From: Deinandra increscens subsp. villosa
Lineage: Eukaryota > Streptophyta > Magnoliopsida > Asterales > Asteraceae
Assembly (NCBI GenBank): GCA_039602395.1
Contig: JBCNJP010000013.1
Location: forward strand, 19,249,068-19,313,067
DNA length: 64,000 nucleotides
Direction of reading: 5' to 3'
In this document: positions 10,355 through 22,085 of the stretch, in pieces
Layout of the letters: each line of letters starts with the position of its first letter
Numbering within the stretch: position 1 is the stretch's first letter
The notes under the pieces: generated by a model
The model's database searches: none
What the model saw: only the letters and a program-made list of their open reading frames with translations
What the model was told of the DNA's origin: nothing
Program-made: the position numbers and the translations under genes

Positions 10355-12819
10355 ATGGTGGTCACAGCACAAGTAGAGGACTACAAAGTACACCGCATGT
10401 ATGTGGATGGGGGCAGCGCCTCCGACATCATGTACGAGCACTGCTTCGCAAAGCTACCAGCAGAGATCCGTTCGGCCATTCAACCATGCAAGACGCACCT
10501 GGTCGGATTCAGCGGGGAAAGAGTATTGCCACAAGGGCAAATCAAGTTGACAGGTAACCATGACCGACGGAGCAGATGACGCGCACCGAGCGGCTCACGT
10601 TCATCATTGTCGCCGGGTCGTCATCGTACAACATAATCCTCGGCCGCCCGGCCATAGTAACCTTCGGTGCAGTCGTCTCAACGGCACATGGGATGATCCG
10701 TTTCCCCACCAGGATGGGAGTGGCCACAATACTGTCCGACAAAGGGCCACACACCCTAGTCGCAGCAGTCGAAGAGATCAACGACAGGTGGATCATCAAC
10801 GACGCTTATCCAGAGCAAACAGTGACAATCAGCCCGGAGCTCAGCGCCGAAGGAAGAAAACGACTGCACTACTTGCTAAGGAACAGCACAGACGTATTTG
10901 CGTGGTCGCCGTCCGACATGACCGGAGTGCCCAGGCAAATCGCTGAGCACCACCTGAACGAAGATCCGGCACACAAGCCAGTGGTCCAAAGAAAGCGGAC
11001 GATGGGGCGAGATCGCTGCCAGGCAGTGAATGAGGAAGTAAGCAAATTGGTAAAGGCAGGGATCATGCGGGAAGTTCAATACCCACCATGGCTGGCAAAC
11101 CCAGTATTAGTAAAAAAGTCGGACGGCACCTGGCGAATGTGTGTCGACTTCACGGCCATCAATGACGCCTGCCCCAAAGACTGCTACCCCCTGCCACCAA
11201 TAGACGCGAAGGTAGACGCGCTGTCTGGCTACACCTTCAAATGCTTTCTAGACGCGTACAAGGGCTATCATCAGATACAGATGGCAAAGGAAGATGAAGA
11301 AAAAACAGCGTTCCACGCCGATAGGGGCACATTCTGCTACACCAAAATGCCGTTCGGCCTAAAGAACGCTGGGGCAACTTACCAAAGATTAATCGACAAA
11401 GTGTTCAAAGACCAGATTGGGCGGAACATGGAAGCATACGTGGACGACCTGGTCATCAAAAGCCAAACGGAAGATACACTAATGAAAGACATCCAGGAAA
11501 CTTTTGCCAACCTCCGCGCGGCCAACATGAAATTAAACCCTGCCAAATGCTCGTTCGGTATGAAGCAGGGAAAGTTCCTAGGCCACATAGTGACGGACCA
11601 GAATATCATGGCCAACCCGGCCAAAGTCAAGGCAATACAGCAGATGAGGTCCCCTCAATCACTCAAAGAGCTCCAGTGTCTGAACGGTAGGCTGGCCGCC
11701 CTGCACCGCTTCGTGTCCAAGCTGGCAGAGAAGTCCGCACCATTCTTCGAAGCATTGAAAAGGTGCACCACAAAAGAGGATTTCCTGTGGACTGAGGAGG
11801 CCGAAGCAGCCTTTCAGGCGCTCAAGAGGACCCTGGCAGAACTGCCATCACTCACCGCGCCAGAGCCGGGTGAGGAAGTTATCCTGTATCTAGCCGTGGG
11901 GGACAAGGTATTAAGTTCGGTCCTGTGCGCCGAACGGTCAGACAAACAAATACCCATGTACTTTGTCAGCCGAACAATGGCCGACCCAGAAACAAGGTAT
12001 TCAAAGCTGGAAAAACTTCTGCTCGCTCTGGTCCACACAACCAGGCGGCTCAGGCGTTACTTCCAGGCGTACAGAGTCACCGTGCTAACCAATTATCCGT
12101 TGAGAGAAATAGTCCAACGCCCTGAAACATCAGGCCGCTTCGCAAAATGGGCAATTGAGCTTGGCGAACTAGACTTAAAATTCCGACCAAGGACGGCCAT
12201 AAAAGGCCAAGTCCTAGCCGACTTCATAACGGAGTTGGACAACACCGAGGCGGAACACGAAACCCCTCCGGCACCACTGTTACCTCCGGTGGTCACAAGC
12301 CCGGACGCTTGGACGTTATATACGGACGGGGCGTCTAGCAAAGACGGCTCCGGTGCAGGCCTTGTGCTCATCGACCCGCACGGCGTAGAAGTAACTTACG
12401 CCATCAGGCTCGAATTCCCAAGCACAAACAATGAATCGGAGTACGAAGCCCTGTTGGCAGGACTGAGGCTAGCAAAGAAGATGGGGGTGAGAAAGCTATC
12501 CGTACGGGTGGATTCCTTATTGGTAGCAAACCAGGTGAAAGGGGAATTCGAGATACGAGAGGCAGCGCTACAAAAATACGCCGACTGCGTAAAGTCCATT
12601 GCGTCCTCGTTTTCGGAATTTGAAATCATACAGGTGCCGCGCGGCCAGAACAAGAAGGCTGATGCGCTCAGTAAGTTAGCATCACTGGCGTTTGCTCACT
12701 TGACAAAGCAAATACCAGTGGAGGTAATCAGCACACCCATGGGGGAACCGATGAAAGTCAACGACGTGGGCGCACTGCCAGACTCTTGGATGGTGCCATT
12801 CATTAGATACTTGACGGAC
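10355..12819 (+). pseudogene. gypsy pol: protease, RT, two RNase H; cut by gap
   Basis: 10355-10579 holds the protease active-site region, VDGGSASDIMY, with GG in place of the usual T/S-G. The frame changes near 10560-10580, and the protease end (YNIILGRPA) is then read in a long frame from 10576. RT follows, with WRMCVDFTAIND near 11130 and catalytic YVDD near 11437, about residue 288 of that frame. Next comes an RNase H with LVHTTRRLRRYFQAYRVTVLTNYPL. A second RNase H begins near 12310 (LYTDGASS, then NNESEYEALLAGLRLA, then ADALSKLASL). The frame is open right up to the N run. Integrase is not seen. The product would copy the element's RNA and remove the template strand; stops and shifts in gag-protease prevent a full polyprotein. 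Confidence 0.9.
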
Positions 12820-13319
12820 NNNNNNNNNNNNNNNNNNNNNNNNNNNNNNNNNNNNNNNNNNNNNNNNNNNNNNNNNNNNNNNNNNNNNNNNNNNNNNNNN
12901 NNNNNNNNNNNNNNNNNNNNNNNNNNNNNNNNNNNNNNNNNNNNNNNNNNNNNNNNNNNNNNNNNNNNNNNNNNNNNNNNNNNNNNNNNNNNNNNNNNNN
13001 NNNNNNNNNNNNNNNNNNNNNNNNNNNNNNNNNNNNNNNNNNNNNNNNNNNNNNNNNNNNNNNNNNNNNNNNNNNNNNNNNNNNNNNNNNNNNNNNNNNN
13101 NNNNNNNNNNNNNNNNNNNNNNNNNNNNNNNNNNNNNNNNNNNNNNNNNNNNNNNNNNNNNNNNNNNNNNNNNNNNNNNNNNNNNNNNNNNNNNNNNNNN
13201 NNNNNNNNNNNNNNNNNNNNNNNNNNNNNNNNNNNNNNNNNNNNNNNNNNNNNNNNNNNNNNNNNNNNNNNNNNNNNNNNNNNNNNNNNNNNNNNNNNNN
13301 NNNNNNNNNNNNNNNNNNN
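12820..13319. other. assembly gap (500 N)
   Basis: Exactly 500 N, the conventional placeholder for a gap of unknown size. A plus-strand gypsy is cut on its left and a minus-strand copia on its right, so at least the gypsy integrase and 3' LTR and the copia integrase, RT and 3' LTR could be missing here. Any reading frame drawn through it is meaningless. Confidence 0.98.
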
Positions 13320-14699
13320 AATCAAGCTCCCCGTCTTCAGATCCTGCAATACAAAGAAGTCGGGAAAAAATGTCACTGCACAATGAAGGTCTTTAGTTAA
13401 TCTTCGTACGGATAAAAGATTGCATTTGAAATTCGGCACAAAAAGAACTCCTTTAACATTTAATCCTTCCTTGAGAATGAAATCTCCTTTCCCTTTAACA
13501 GGGATTGACTCCCCATTTGGGATTGTAACAGGCCTTTCAAGTGTATTCATGGCTAAGTTTTTAAGTAAGTGCCCTTGATGGGTTATGTGTTCGGTTGCGC
13601 CCGAGTCCACAACCCAGTTTTTATCGGCTCTTATCCTACCTGCCATGTTAGCAACAACGGGTTCTTCTCTGTTTTCTCCAAACAACTTCAGAAAGCTAGT
13701 GTATTGCTCCTCTGTCATGCCCGGTATAGGACACGGTTTGTTCTCCACCATTGCTACCTTTGGCTTTGGTTTGTCTCTTTTTCCTTTTCCCGGCCACCAC
13801 TCTGGGTAACCGATTCTTTTAAAACACCCATCTCTCTCGTGCCCATCTCTTCCACAATGAGTGCAGTGTTCGACTTTGTCAATTTGAGGCCCCTTTTCAG
13901 TCTTTGTCCATCCCTTTTCTCGTTGATTTCGCGTTTGTTCTCGTCGCCCTTGAAAATTTGCTTGGAAGGCGGCAACTTCGTGGACTGACCTTTTTGATGT
14001 AGCAATGGTTCGTTGGTGTTCGTCTTCTGCCACTAGGTGATAGACTGCACTTAGTTTTGGTGTTGGTTTCATTGCTAATATTTGGGTCTTAATAACACCA
14101 AACTGGTCATCAAGCCCCATTAAGAACTCATAAGTTCTTTCTTTCTCCTTCAATTCTGTTAGTTTCTTTCCGATCTCACACGTACATCCATCGCATGAGC
14201 ATCGAGGAGTAGGCAAAATCGATTCCATCTCATCCCACAAGACACGTAGTCTCGTGTAATAAGCAGAAACCGTTGTGCCATCTTGTCGAGTCGTGTTCAG
14301 TGATTGCTTCAGTTCATATGCCTTGGGGGCGCTTTCCTTTCCAAACCGCTCCTTCAAATCCTTCCAGATCTCAGTCGCTGTTTTGGCGTATTTCACACTG
14401 TTGCGAATCTCTTTCTCCATTGCTGTTGTTAACCAGCCTTTAATCATGGCGTCACAACGCATCCAAGGAAGGTATTTGTCCGATTCCATCTCTGGCTTCT
14501 TGATCGAGCCATCGATGAAACCGGTTTTGTTTTTAGCAAACAGAAAGTTCATCATTTCTTGTTCCCAATCGTTGTAGTTCTTGTCGGTAAGCACGTCAAT
14601 CACATGCTTGTGATTTGGATAGTCGGAAGCGTGTAAATAAAAAGGAGAGTTGTGGTCGATCGCCTCTCCTTCATTCTTCTTTGCATCGTCTCCTGCCAT
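13320..14699 (-). CDS. copia gag-protease polyprotein, partial
   Basis: Open frame of about 460 codons from ATG at 14699 to the gap, with no internal stop. Near the N-terminus is the copia-type gag N-domain (NSPFYLHASDYPNHKHVI, then NYNDWEQEM). Next is the UBN2-type gag core (EIWKDLKERFGK, then YYTRLRVLWDEMESI). A zinc knuckle follows at about residue 285 (CTHCGRDGHERDGC). The aspartic protease is near residue 365 (WVVDSGATEHI). The sequence ends in the GAG-pre-integrase lead (NLLSVRRLTKDLHC). In intact elements it is cleaved into capsid and enzymes. The frame is undamaged as far as it can be read, so this may be a young copy; completeness depends on the gap. Confidence 0.88.
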
Positions 14700-14758
14700 C
14701 GAGTTCTAGTAGGGTTTTTTTGTGTGTGTTTGTTTAGGATCGATTTGCTCTGGTACCA
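13320..14758 (-). mobile_element. Ty1/copia retrotransposon, 5' part, minus strand
   Basis: On the minus strand: primer-binding site at 14747-14758 (TGGTACCAGAGC, one base off the common TGGTATCAGAGC), then gag with zinc knuckle and a protease, running into the gap. The 5' LTR should lie just right of 14758; that stretch, to about 14920, contains a TATA-like CATATATAG near 14866 but no second copy to define its edges. Confidence 0.85.
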
Positions 14759-14924
14759 TAAACAAATTGGTGCCAAGAGTTGATTTTCTATTATGACAAA
14801 TCGTAGAATAAATACAGCAATACCAAATGGATACAAAAGGAAATAAACATTAATTAGGTGCTCTATATATGGACACACAAATATTCGATTAGGAGAAAAT
14901 TATGGGAGGTGATTGAGTTTCCAA

Positions 14925-15348
14925 TAAAATGTACACTTTGTTTTATATTAATCACTCCCCATACACAACAAATTGTGTATAAAGTATATTATTTTAGTTG
15001 GTTTTGATAACTAGAATGTTGAGATGAGAATGAGCTTAAATGACATAATTAGGTTGAGTCCAAGTCATAGCGAGCAACAACAAGTCAGACTTCATAATTA
15101 TTTCTCTGCATTGTTAGTTTTTATTTATTTTAAGTGTTATGAAAATAATAAAAAACTAACAATGCAGAGAAATAATTATGAAGTCCGACTTGTTGTTGCT
15201 CGCTATGACTTGGACTCAACCTAATTATGTCATTTAAGCTCATTCTCATCTCAACATTCTAGTTATCAAAACCAACTAAAATAATATACTTTATACACAA
15301 TTTGTTGTGTATGGAGAGTGATTAATATAAAACAAAGTGTACATTTTA
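14925..15348. mobile_element. foldback element, 424-bp near-perfect inverted repeat
   Basis: The left arm (from TAAAATGTACACTTTG) and right arm (to CAAAGTGTACATTTTA) are reverse complements over about 205 bases each, with only scattered mismatches and a loop of about 10 bases near 15136. Possible TA duplication at both ends (the outermost TA). No coding content. A transcript would form a long hairpin able to feed small-RNA processing. Superfamily not determined. Confidence 0.85.
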
Positions 15349-15534
15349 ACCGCTCATCATTGATCAACTATTCATAATTCACATTCTCTAATATATAATT
15401 ATTATTACAAATTCAGTAAGTATTTTTTGACATTGTCAATCGTAACTACAACTTCAACAACTTCAATAACTTTAATTTTAAAAAGTTTCCATCCACATAT
15501 GTCACCGTTACTAAACAATCAACTATAAATATAT

Positions 15535-15742
15535 TTATATATGTTAATAAACATATGACTAGGATGACGACCGGACAAATTTAAAAAAATAATAAAAAAT
15601 ATCACATCACTCGCCAGGTCAGATAACTACTAGCCAGTTAATGGATTTTATATATGTTAATAAACATATAACATATGACTAGGATGACGACCAGACAAAT
15701 TTAAAAAAAAAATAAAAAATGTCACATCACTCCCCAGGTCAG
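15535..15742. repeat. direct repeat, two units of about 90 bp
   Basis: About 15535-15622 and 15648-15742 share TATATATGTTAATAAACATA, then ACTAGGATGACGACC and a CCAGGTCAG end, with a few changes and a small insertion. The rest of 15349-16041 is AT-rich with nothing else recognised. Confidence 0.75.
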
Positions 15743-16041
15743 CATAAAGTTATCGGTGTTATCTTTTTTTTACGAAGGGACCATTAAACAAATAGGTGAC
15801 AACGTTGGGCTGCCAGTTACAATGTTAAAAGATATATAGATTATTATTTGCCAATAGGCAAAATATATGATTAAATAACGCCAATTTTCCCTTTAATTTT
15901 TTTAAAAAAAACAAAATGAATATTCTAAATTATAAGGTCACAAATCCTAGACACACTGTCGCCTAGTTTTTTCCCACATGTGAATGATTTTAGTAACGTG
16001 AAAAACAAAAGGGGAAAGTGAATACGGTGCTGTTAAGCACC

Positions 16042-17128
16042 TAACCTTACACGCGAAACCTATTAAAACGACGTAGTTTTGATTAAAAAACTTAAAATAT
16101 TTCTTTATTCTCAAAATCCTTATTTCTTTCTCCATTATTCTAGTAAATATCTATTCATCATTAATGACTTATTCCTGCTTTTATTCTTTATACTCAAAAT
16201 CCCTATTTCTTTGGTTTCCAAACACCCAAAAATCCGAACTTTAAGTTTGAAAGGAAATGGTATACTCACCACATCAATTGTAAAAATCCAAATCATCTAA
16301 TCACTGAAGCCTCACTTGTTAATTGTCGGTTATATATGTTTCCGATTAAGAACATTTTTTTTTGTTCTTCCGATGAAGAACATTGTTACCGAATTTATTT
16401 TAATTCAAAATCGAGTTTACAAAATATTATTAATTCAAAGAGTTTTTTATGTTGATTATTCAAACAATTGGAAACAATATGACGGATTGAAATTTTTAAT
16501 TCAAGGGTTAAAACGAAATTTTAATTCAACTGTATTTCTAAGTATTGTTTACATAGAACAAAGAAGATGAAGGCAAATATATTCATCACGTAAGATGAAG
16601 AGATATATATTCATCATGTAAGCAATAAGAGCTCATTGATTATGAATAGAATATTTGCTAGAATAATGGAGAAAAATAAGAATTTTGAGAATAAAGAAAT
16701 ATTTTAAGTTTTTTAATGGAAAATTGGATTTTAATAATACAAGTTTTACCTTGTTGGCGGATAATAATACGAGTTTTAGAATTTACTCACAATAATACGA
16801 GTTTTGTGGGTATTGGATTCTAATGATACCCGTTAGTTTTTTACTAACGGATTTTAGTTTGTTGGCTACATGGCACCTGACGTGGACTGTTTTCCTCCTA
16901 CATGGCACCTGACGTGGCACCTGCCACGTAGGCAACATACTAACACCGTTAGTAAAAAACTAACGGTGTATCATTAAAATCCAATACCCACAAAACTCGT
17001 ATTATTGTAAGGAAATTTTAAAACTCGTATTATTATCCGCCAACAAGGTAAAACTTGTATTATTAAAATCCATTTTTCCTTTTTTAATCAAAACTACGTC
17101 GTTTTGATAGGTTTCGCGTGTAAGGTTA
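16042..17128. mobile_element. foldback/TIR element split by a MULE MITE
   Basis: Starts TAACCTTACACGCGAAACC and ends with its reverse complement, GGTTTCGCGTGTAAGGTTA. The arms match further inward (ACGACGTAGTTTTGATTAAA, then the ATATTTCTTTATTCTC stretch), giving inverted repeats over 100 bases long once the inner element at 16718-17079 is removed. Flanking TA on both sides fits a TA duplication. About 716 bp without the inner insertion. No gene. Superfamily not assigned. Confidence 0.8.
16718..17079. mobile_element. MULE-type MITE, 362 bp, 9-bp TSD
   Basis: Starts GGAAAATTGGATTTTAATAA and ends with the near reverse complement; the inverted repeats run about 58 bases at the ends, with further inverted matches inside (GTGGGTATTGGATT and ACCGTTAGT paired with its complement). 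TTTTTTAAT is exactly duplicated at 16709-16717 and 17080-17088. A 9-base duplication is typical of Mutator-like elements. The termini resemble the left end of the MULE at 60907, so that family could mobilise it (inference). Confidence 0.88.
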
Positions 17129-17327
17129 TTCATACTATTAACTTTTTTTAAAACTGATAAAAAATATGACAAACTATAACTATTCATAATTAAATTTATA
17201 AAAAATATAATATTCTTTTTATTTAATATCTATTTTTAATAGGAGAAAGAAATCAGAAACTAATATTTAATAAGAGACAGATGTGGGAAAATAAAGATAA
17301 CGAAACACCAAAAGTTGACACATGTCA

Positions 17328-20300
17328 ACATTTATGGGCCTAAAACCAGCAGCCTCAAAAGAGCTCTTTGGCAGCGAATCCACCTCCTTTTGACTACCCT
17401 TGTCGGTGTTTGGATCATCCTTGGTGACTTCAATGTAGTCCGTTTTCCCCACGAGAGATTCAACTCTGATTTCAATCGCTTGGAAGCCCTCGAGTTTAAT
17501 AGATTTATCAGGGATGCTGACTTGATTGAGCATAATATGGGTGGTCGCAGATTCACCTTTCTTTCCTCTAGTGGGGATTCCATGAGTAAGCTGGACCGCT
17601 TTTTGGTTAATCAAAACTTCCTGAACCATTGGCCGCTTTCTTCTGTCCTTGCTCTACCGCGTGTCTGGTCCGATCACTGCCCTGTTCTTCTCACTTCTGC
17701 CGGCTCTGATTTCGGCCCAAAGCCTTTCAAATGCTTCAATTCCTGGTTTGGTATGGATGGCTTTGAGGCCGCGGTTTTGGCTGGAGCCACTGTCCCAATG
17801 GGTGTTGGTCCTCCTGACAGGCTTTTCATCAACAAACTCGAAAACATCAAGGCCGCCATCAGAACCTGGAATGCTAACAGACTTGGAGGCATCAAGGCCC
17901 GTATGGCCTTAATTGTTTCTGATTTGAACGACTTGGACCTTGTCGCTGATTCCAGGCCTCTGTCCGATGTTGAATGTGCTTTGAGAACGAACCTGAAAAG
18001 TGAACTCCTTTCTTTTGAACATTCTGTTAATGAGGATCTCCGCCAAAAAGCCAAAATCAAGTGGATTTTAGAAGGGGACGAAAACTCAAAATTTTTTCAT
18101 GGTTTCATCAAATGTTCTCAGAGCAAAAGACGTATCAATGGGCTTTACTCTAATGGTGATTGGATCACCTCCCCTTCGGCTATCAAAGGCTTGGCGGCTG
18201 CTCACTTCAGTGACCGTTTCTCTGAGCCTCTTCTGAACCGCCCCAAGATGTCTAACCTGGGTTTCTCCTGCCTCTCCTCTGATCAGGCCACTTCCCTTGT
18301 CTCGGTTTTCTCTAAGATCGAGATTAAAAATGCTATCTGGGCCTGTGATGGGGACAAGAGCCCGGGACCGGACGGTTTCAATTTCCGTTTCTTCAAACGT
18401 TTCTGGAACCTGTTCGAGGACGATCTTAAAGCTGTTTTGGATTCTTTCCACTCTTCCGGATCCTTCAGTAGGGGGTGCAATAGCTCCTTCATCACCTTGA
18501 TCCCTAAAACCCTTGACGCCCTTAATCTTGATGATTTTAGGCCGATCAGTCTCATTGGTTCTCTTTATAAAATTATTGCGAAAGTCCTCGCAAACCGGCT
18601 TAGATCGGTTATTGCCTCAATCATCAGTGATTCTCAATTTGCTTTTGTGCACGATAGGCAAATTATTGAAGGGCCCCTTATCCTCAATGAGGTCTTAGCT
18701 TGGTTGAAAAGTAATAAAAAAGACGCTTGTTTTTTCAAAATCGATTTTGCTAAGGCCTTTGATTCGGTTCATTGGGGTTTCCTTGATGACACTATGTCCA
18801 ACATGGGATTCCCGGTTGTGTGGCGTAGTTGGATTAAAGGTTGTCTCTCTTCGGGCCGCTCCTCCATCCTCATCAATGGCTCCCCCTCTAGTGAATTCTC
18901 CTTCTCGAGAGGTCTCCGTCAGGGTGACCCGCTTTCTCCTTTCCTTTTCATCATCGTCATGGAAGGCCTCCATGTGCTCATGACCAAAGCTTCAAACCTT
19001 GGGCTCATTAAAGGTATTGCTCTTCCAAACAATGGGCCGTGCTTATCGCATCTCTTCTTTGCCGACGATGCAATCCTTCTTTGTGAGGCAAAGATTTCTT
19101 CTCTCTCGAATCTCACCCGGGTGCTTAGATGTTTCAACCTTGTCTCCGGTTTGGCTCTTAACCTCCACAAGAGTATTCTTTATGGTGTGGGTATCGACAA
19201 CTTCCGTCTTAATCTTTTTGCTTCCTTCATTCATTGCAAAGTTGGCTCGTTCCCTTTCTCCCACCTCGGTCTCCCGATTGGCAAAAACATGAATAGAATT
19301 CGTAGTTGGGATGGGGTCATCGACAAGATCAAGTCTAGGTTATCGGCTTGGAAGGAAAAAAATCTCTCCTTCGGTGGCCGCTCAACCTTAATCAAATCGG
19401 TCCTTGGCGCCATTCCCATTTACCACCTTTCTCTCTTTCGTGCTCCTTCTAGTGTTTTGAAATCCATGGAGTCTTTGCGTCGTTCTTTTTGTTGGGGTGG
19501 GCCGTCCAAAATCTCGTGGGTTTCTTGGGCCCTCATGTGTGCCTCAAAAAAATCGGGGGGAATGGGTTTTGGCTCCATTCATGCGATGAACTTAGCTCTC
19601 TCTTGCAAATGGCTTGTCAAACTCAAAGAGGATGGTAACAAATTGTGGGCTCGGGTTATTTATGCTATTCATTCTTCCAACCGATCCTCTCTTTCCTTCC
19701 CTTGCAAAAATCGGTTTTGGGCCCTTGGAATAACATTACCAAAGTGATCAGAGACTTGAAAGCGCTGGATATTGATGTCTTTCTGCGTATTCGATGCTGG
19801 ACAGGAAAGGGTTTGACTGCCTTGTTTTGGCTTGACAACTGGTCGGGTCTGGGGTTGCTGAAAGATCGCTTTCCTTTGCTTTTCTTTTTGGACAGGAATA
19901 CTCGTTGTAGGGTCGCAGACAGGCTGCCTTCTGCAGCGGGCGATGGTTTCAAGTGGGACTGGGCTGCCGAGGTTCTTGACGGGTTTTTAACGGGGCTGCT
20001 CAGTGACATCGAAATTCTGCTGGCTCCTTTCTTCCTGAATGATGAAGACGATAAGTGGGGCTGGGATTTAGGCTCCAAATGTGTTTTTGGGGTGAAACTC
20101 GTTAGGGAAGAGGTGGAAAAAAGGCTGCTGCCTTCTTCTTCTTTTAATATTTCGTGGCTTCATTGGATTCCTATCAAAGCAAACGCCTTCGCTTGGAGAG
20201 CCGGTATGGATAGAATAGCTTCTAAGGTAAATCTTTCGTTCCGTGGCTTAAATATGGGTACCGCTTGTGTGGGCTGCAACAACCATGACGAGAATACGGA

Positions 20301-20655
20301 TCATTTGCTTATTCGTTGTGCCCGCGCTACCGATGTTTGGGTTCAAGTCCTCCAGTGGTGCAACGCGCCAATATCGGAATTCCTCACGGTGAAAGATATT
20401 CTCTCCATCCACTCCTCTTGGCTCTTCCCGAAGAAGGTGTCCCGTATTTTCCAATGCATTTTCATCACAACTCTTTGGTGCATTTGGAAAGCGAGAAACG
20501 AGTCGATTTTCAACAACCGCACGAAGACTTCCTTCGAAATTTTTGAAGATATCAAGCTTTGGGCTTTCATGTGGGTCAAGTTTAGGGCTAATTTAACGTC
20601 TATTCAATGGTCGGATTGGTGTAATTTTCATTGTAACTTCCCCTTTTCTCTCTAG
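17328..20655 (+). pseudogene. LINE ORF2 remnant: endonuclease part, RT, zf-RVT
   Basis: No start codon of its own: the first residues (NIYGPK) are mid-endonuclease. The endonuclease C-terminal half has ILGDFNVVR and WSDHCPVLL. RT begins near 18350 (GDKSPGPDGFNFRFF) and continues with FKIDFAKAFDSVHWGF, then GLRQGDPLSPFLFI, then FADDAILLC near 19060. The first frame is open for about 810 codons, which is long for a dead copy and suggests a fairly recent insertion. It shifts frame near 19700-19720. The second frame, to 20655, carries the zinc-binding region (FAWRAGMDRIASKV, then CVGCNNHDENTDHLLIRC). Only one frameshift is needed to explain both parts. It lacks ORF1 and the endonuclease N-terminus, so it was dead on arrival. 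Confidence 0.9.
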
Positions 20656-20700
20656 CTTCTTGCTAGTTGCTTAATACAATTCTTGCCTTTCAAAAAAAAA
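17328..20700 (+). mobile_element. 5'-truncated L1-type LINE
   Basis: The sequence starts inside the endonuclease domain and runs through RT and the C-terminal zinc region to an A-tail at 20691-20700. ACATGTCA is present at 17320-17327 and 20701-20708, an 8-base target-site duplication that fixes the ends. 5' truncation is the usual result of incomplete target-primed reverse transcription. It is related to, but clearly different from, the LINE at 649-6322. Confidence 0.88.
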
Positions 20701-20708
20701 ACATGTCA

Positions 20709-22085
20709 CTTAATTATTTTATATTTATTAGGATAATAACAATTTTTTATTTTTAGAAAGCTAAAAAAAATAACTATCAATACGGACCGTTTCCAACCAA
20801 TCTAGTTGATGTAACCTAACCGGTTTGGTTTTATTCTTTTTAAAACTCTAGTTAGTTAATAATGACATAGAATTTTATCAAACCTATATTTGCATCATTA
20901 GCACACATGCTTTTCAGCTTTTATATTTTATATTTGTAGCGTATGTAATTATGGAGTACATGAATGTGTCACATCCTCAGTTAGAGAAATTGCAGATAAC
21001 TTGTGCTCCAAAATTTGAGAACATAGAAAAGTAGATAATACGATTTTAGGTCTGGATAAGATATGAATATATATAATGGGAAAAGTGAACGAAAACGAAA
21101 CAAAGAGGGTCGAAAAGTGATCGAAGAGAGAAAGATCATTGACTTAATTGCAATAACTTTATACTAGTGGAATACAACGTTACTTTGAAGGCGAAGCTTT
21201 GAAGGACCGGAGGGGATGACCGCTCCCACGGTTTTTTCGAACAGAAGCACTAATATTCACGATTTTATGTAAAGAAATTATATGTATTGAGTATCGTACC
21301 ATCGAATCTATTGAGTATCGTCCCCTCAATAAATTTTTGGAGCCTCGCCCCCTCGGAGTTTTCTTTCAAACTTCGCCACTGATTGATAAGTTAACTAAAA
21401 GCACACGAAGTAGGCAAGTAGGACTACTTCTAATGATATTGATGATGGTCGGAGATTAGTTGACTCAGAGGTCACTAGTTTGATCCATGGTCTACATGTT
21501 TTACCACCTGACCGTTCACGAAGATGATTTTATTTTTAAAATGGGCTTGTCTGGTTTGCCTTAGTCACCCAAGCACCCACGAATGTATGATTATGCCCTT
21601 TGCACTCCCAGATATGGATGCCCTATAATTATGGTTACCATGGGTGGTCGGGCATTGTTTTTTTTTTTTGGAACGGCATCGATCAGACGACTTTGGTCTC
21701 ACGTGTAAACCTACCCTTGCGGGGCTATGTCCAAGGTCGATTACTCGGACCTCCGTGAGAACCAAGACTCGCCGTTAAAAAAAAATATTAGACGCTCATT
21801 TTTATTTTTATTTTTGTTAAAATCCTTAAATATTATCGAGTTTTTCTTCTTTATTTTATCTGGACTTTACTAGATTAGATATTCATATATTACATATATT
21901 AAATAAAAGAATATTAAACACTTAATAATAAAATAAACAGAGAATGTATAATTTTTTAGTAAATAATAAGACAACAATAAGTTAAATAATATTTTTATTT
22001 CAAAATAAGTAATAGAACAATTACATAATGAAAAGAAGCGGAAAAAATGAACATCATGCGACTATATTTTTATAAATAAAATCTT
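20709..22085. other. intergenic with SINE-like and structured relics
   Basis: No protein-coding gene seen. About 21437-21560 has a tRNA-like B-box (AGGTCACTAGTTTGATCC) that may be a decayed SINE. About 21672-21778 is bounded by T-run plus AACGGC and by GCCGTT plus A-run, a compact GC-rich block with inverted ends. Near 21350-21370 a CGCCACTG end resembles the hAT termini seen at 6786, but a left partner is not clear. Confidence 0.35.

Larger units (their letters stand above)
7842..12819 (+). mobile_element. Ty3/gypsy retrotransposon, Tat-type, incomplete at gap
   Basis: Domain order is 5' LTR (7842-8479), primer-binding site with GGCGCC core, gag, CCHC knuckle, aspartic protease, reverse transcriptase, a first RNase H, then a second RNase H with YTDGASS. 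Two RNase H domains in a row are the mark of the Tat lineage of plant gypsy elements. The sequence stops at the N run; integrase and 3' LTR are absent and would lie in the gap or were lost, since DNA beyond the gap is a different element on the other strand. Gag and protease contain frameshifts, so this copy is not functional. Its GC-rich coding sequence contrasts with the AT-rich flanks. Confidence 0.9.

Noticed and set aside
12682..13386. Long reading frames running through N runs (here and at 28250-29050)
   Set aside because: N codons have no stops, so the frames are artefacts; real coding ends at the gap edges.
16079..16570. Two short ORFs in the foldback element
   Set aside because: AT-rich low-complexity translation inside an inverted repeat, with no motif.
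21437..21510. tRNA gene
   Set aside because: Only a B-box-like string is seen; no cloverleaf could be drawn, so a decayed SINE is more likely.
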